From the NCBI RefSeq assembly GCF_964340395.1, contig NC_135553.1:8797501-8861500 (forward strand): a stretch of 64,000 nt of DNA, in the 5' to 3' direction. The notes under the pieces are model-generated. The model was not told the origin of the DNA and made no database searches. It worked only from the letters and a program-made list of their open reading frames with translations. A program made the translations under genes and the position numbers. Shown here in pieces: positions 62,222 to 64,000 of this stretch (position 1 is its first letter; every line of letters starts with the position of its first letter). The stretch comes from Glandiceps talaboti. Taxonomy: Eukaryota; Hemichordata; Enteropneusta; Spengelidae.

Positions 62222-64000
62222 TACTAAGTATACCTCTCATGACACGGTGAAACTCATCATCAGCCATTATATATTTCACATAGATAGTAAGCTTCAGTAC
62301 GATTGGACATAGCTGATAGAGAAAAATTCCCTCTCCTATTGTCTAAGGTTTGGAGAGACAGACACTATAGATGCAAGCAGCTCATTACCACAAATTGTGT
62401 GTTATTTTATGTACAATATATAGTTTTTGTATATTTGTAATTACAACACAACATGTGTAATTTGTTGATCAAGTCACAGCGTCTGACACTGCTTCTGTTT
62501 TTCATGAGTTACAAAGTTGTATCTTGACAAGTTCATTCAAACATTTTGGAGGTAAGTAAATATACACACTGACATGAGATGTGTATGTAGGTTATCTTTT
62601 AATGTTTCTTGCTTCACTGGTTTTGTTTGTTTTCTTTATCTACAAATGCATGATATATCTGTTTGAGTATCTGTATTATTCATACCTCTGACCTACAACT
62701 AAACAAGTTTGATATTAAACAAATAAATATCTTTGTACTTTTCATAAAAAAATTGACAGAACAGGATAGTGTTATCAGTAATTCCACACTGATGTTTTCA
62801 TGTGGCATTTGGCCTACAACTATTCTGGGACTGAATCATTACCATACAATCCTTGTCAAAAGAGACCATACGATTAGTACTGTACATAATTTTGCCAGAA
62901 ATTTGTTTGAAATTCTCTACATTATCTATTTTGTGGCTCATTTGACTTGTAAATTTTGATATTTTGTATATTTAAGTTTAGGGTATTTTGTAAGACTATA
63001 ATTTCTGGCAATAAAAGTTATTATTATTACATTTATTATTATTCATATCACACAGGCAGCTGTGTTCTGGTTTTCCTAAATGTTATCAGTTTGGTGTCAT
63101 TTACTTTCCAAAGACAGTGTTTTTCACTGAAATTTGGGAGTCTCGGTAATGAAGAGAGGAAATACAGAAAGATTTACATCCTATATATTAACCATAACTT
63201 TGATGAGAATCCAGGTGAAAGGCTTAGGTTACTAAAAGAAATTTTTACCTACTCTTACAGAAATTAATTACTGTTATGCTAACATATTTGAACTATTTCA
63301 TTAGAGTAGATCCCGTTTCTGTTGAATATGTCTTGCTTTGATGTACGTACAACACCATCGCCATCATGGCTTGTATTCATGACTTTGACATGCCTCGCAG
63401 ACCTACAACAACATCCAATTACTACATCCACTGCTGAATCTGCGAACATCCCTAGATGGATACAGCACACTATACTCAAGTTATACAGAAATATTGGCAA
63501 TATTTTTCCTTTTTTTAATGGCATGATTCTGCAAACTTTATTAGAAATGACACTGTTATTGCTTTGCCTGATACACCCTTAGGATACTAATAACATCCCA
63601 TTATGCCACATCAACTATTCTGTTTGCCACACATAATGAATTGTAATAGGTCTTTTTTTCACTGGGGCTGCCATTTTGGGGGAGAAAAACAAAGCAAAAC
63701 CTTAACACAGACATTAAAGAAAAGTGTTCCAATATATTCCTTAGAGAAAACAATTCTAAATGTTCTGTTTGTATGGATTTATTTATGCCCTAGATGGTAC
63801 AACTGAGTAGAAAAGGAAGGTGTTTTGGACAGCTGCAGAGGACTGTCTGTCGCCTTACACTCTCCCATTCACAGACAAAAGACGACTGGTTTGCAGACAG
63901 TGATCGTACACTGCCACTGAATAATCATGAAACACCTATGACTTGGGGGCTGTAAGCATCAGCTTCAATAGTGTCTTTCATCCAAGAAAAAAAGGACTGT

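Larger units (their letters stand above)
58143..64000. other. Non-coding region right of the 57.5-kb ORF
   Basis: No recognised exon. Besides the repeats listed separately, 58143-59500 and 62230-64000 are AT-rich with only short spurious frames. The continuation of any mobile element from 57.5 kb is not visible. The TTYH N-terminal exon was not found here either. Confidence 0.5.

Noticed and set aside
63279-63582. Overlapping 80-86-codon frames on both strands, one with a CCC motif
   Set aside because: No codon bias difference between strands, no splice context, no homology recognised.

Overview
The window is AT-rich, intron-dominated animal DNA. Only a few hundred bases are convincingly protein-coding; the rest is microsatellites, degenerate minisatellites and short inverted-repeat elements. 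Palindromic words built on TACATGTA and GTACATGTAC occur throughout, along with homopolymer C/G runs and fold-back elements. This texture suggests a marine invertebrate (lophotrochozoan, hemichordate or cephalochordate); the sequence alone does not decide which. No bacterial operons, ribosome-binding sites, CRISPR arrays, tRNA or rRNA genes were seen.

The one gene recognised with confidence is a tweety homolog (TTYH) on the minus strand. Six internal coding exons were found, from 5' to 3': 29185-29348, 17621-17732, 9451-9695, 8141-8236, 5025-5097 and 876-948. All have AG acceptors and GT donors, and the reading phase matches across every junction. Together they encode about 254 residues: TM1, a Cys-rich cytosolic loop, TM2, the first extracellular helical domain, TM3, TM4 and the start of the second extracellular domain. 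TM5 and the C-terminus lie beyond position 1. The N-terminal exon was not found and may lie beyond 64 kb.

Region by region: 1-29 kb holds the six exons and their introns, with dense microsatellites and minisatellites. At 8.8-9.45 kb, just 3' of the extracellular-domain exon, lie four graded partial copies of that exon's own 3' end; the nearest keeps its reading frame and a GT donor. The 11.5-kb intron at 17.7-29.2 kb holds several inverted-repeat elements and a ten-unit array carrying octamer (ATTTGCAT) motifs. The 29.3-64 kb part is upstream of the first recognised exon. It holds a cluster of DR1-type nuclear-receptor motifs near 30 kb, at least seven fold-back or terminal-inverted-repeat elements (including a 142-bp near-palindrome at 46 kb), many degenerate tandem arrays, and a GC-richer 212-codon ORF at 57.5 kb. 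That ORF has a CX2CX6HX7C zinc-binding-like motif and is probably a remnant of a mobile element.

TTYH proteins are five-pass membrane proteins that have been linked to chloride conductance and cell-volume or calcium responses. No second conventional gene is supported, so nothing can be said about genes working together.
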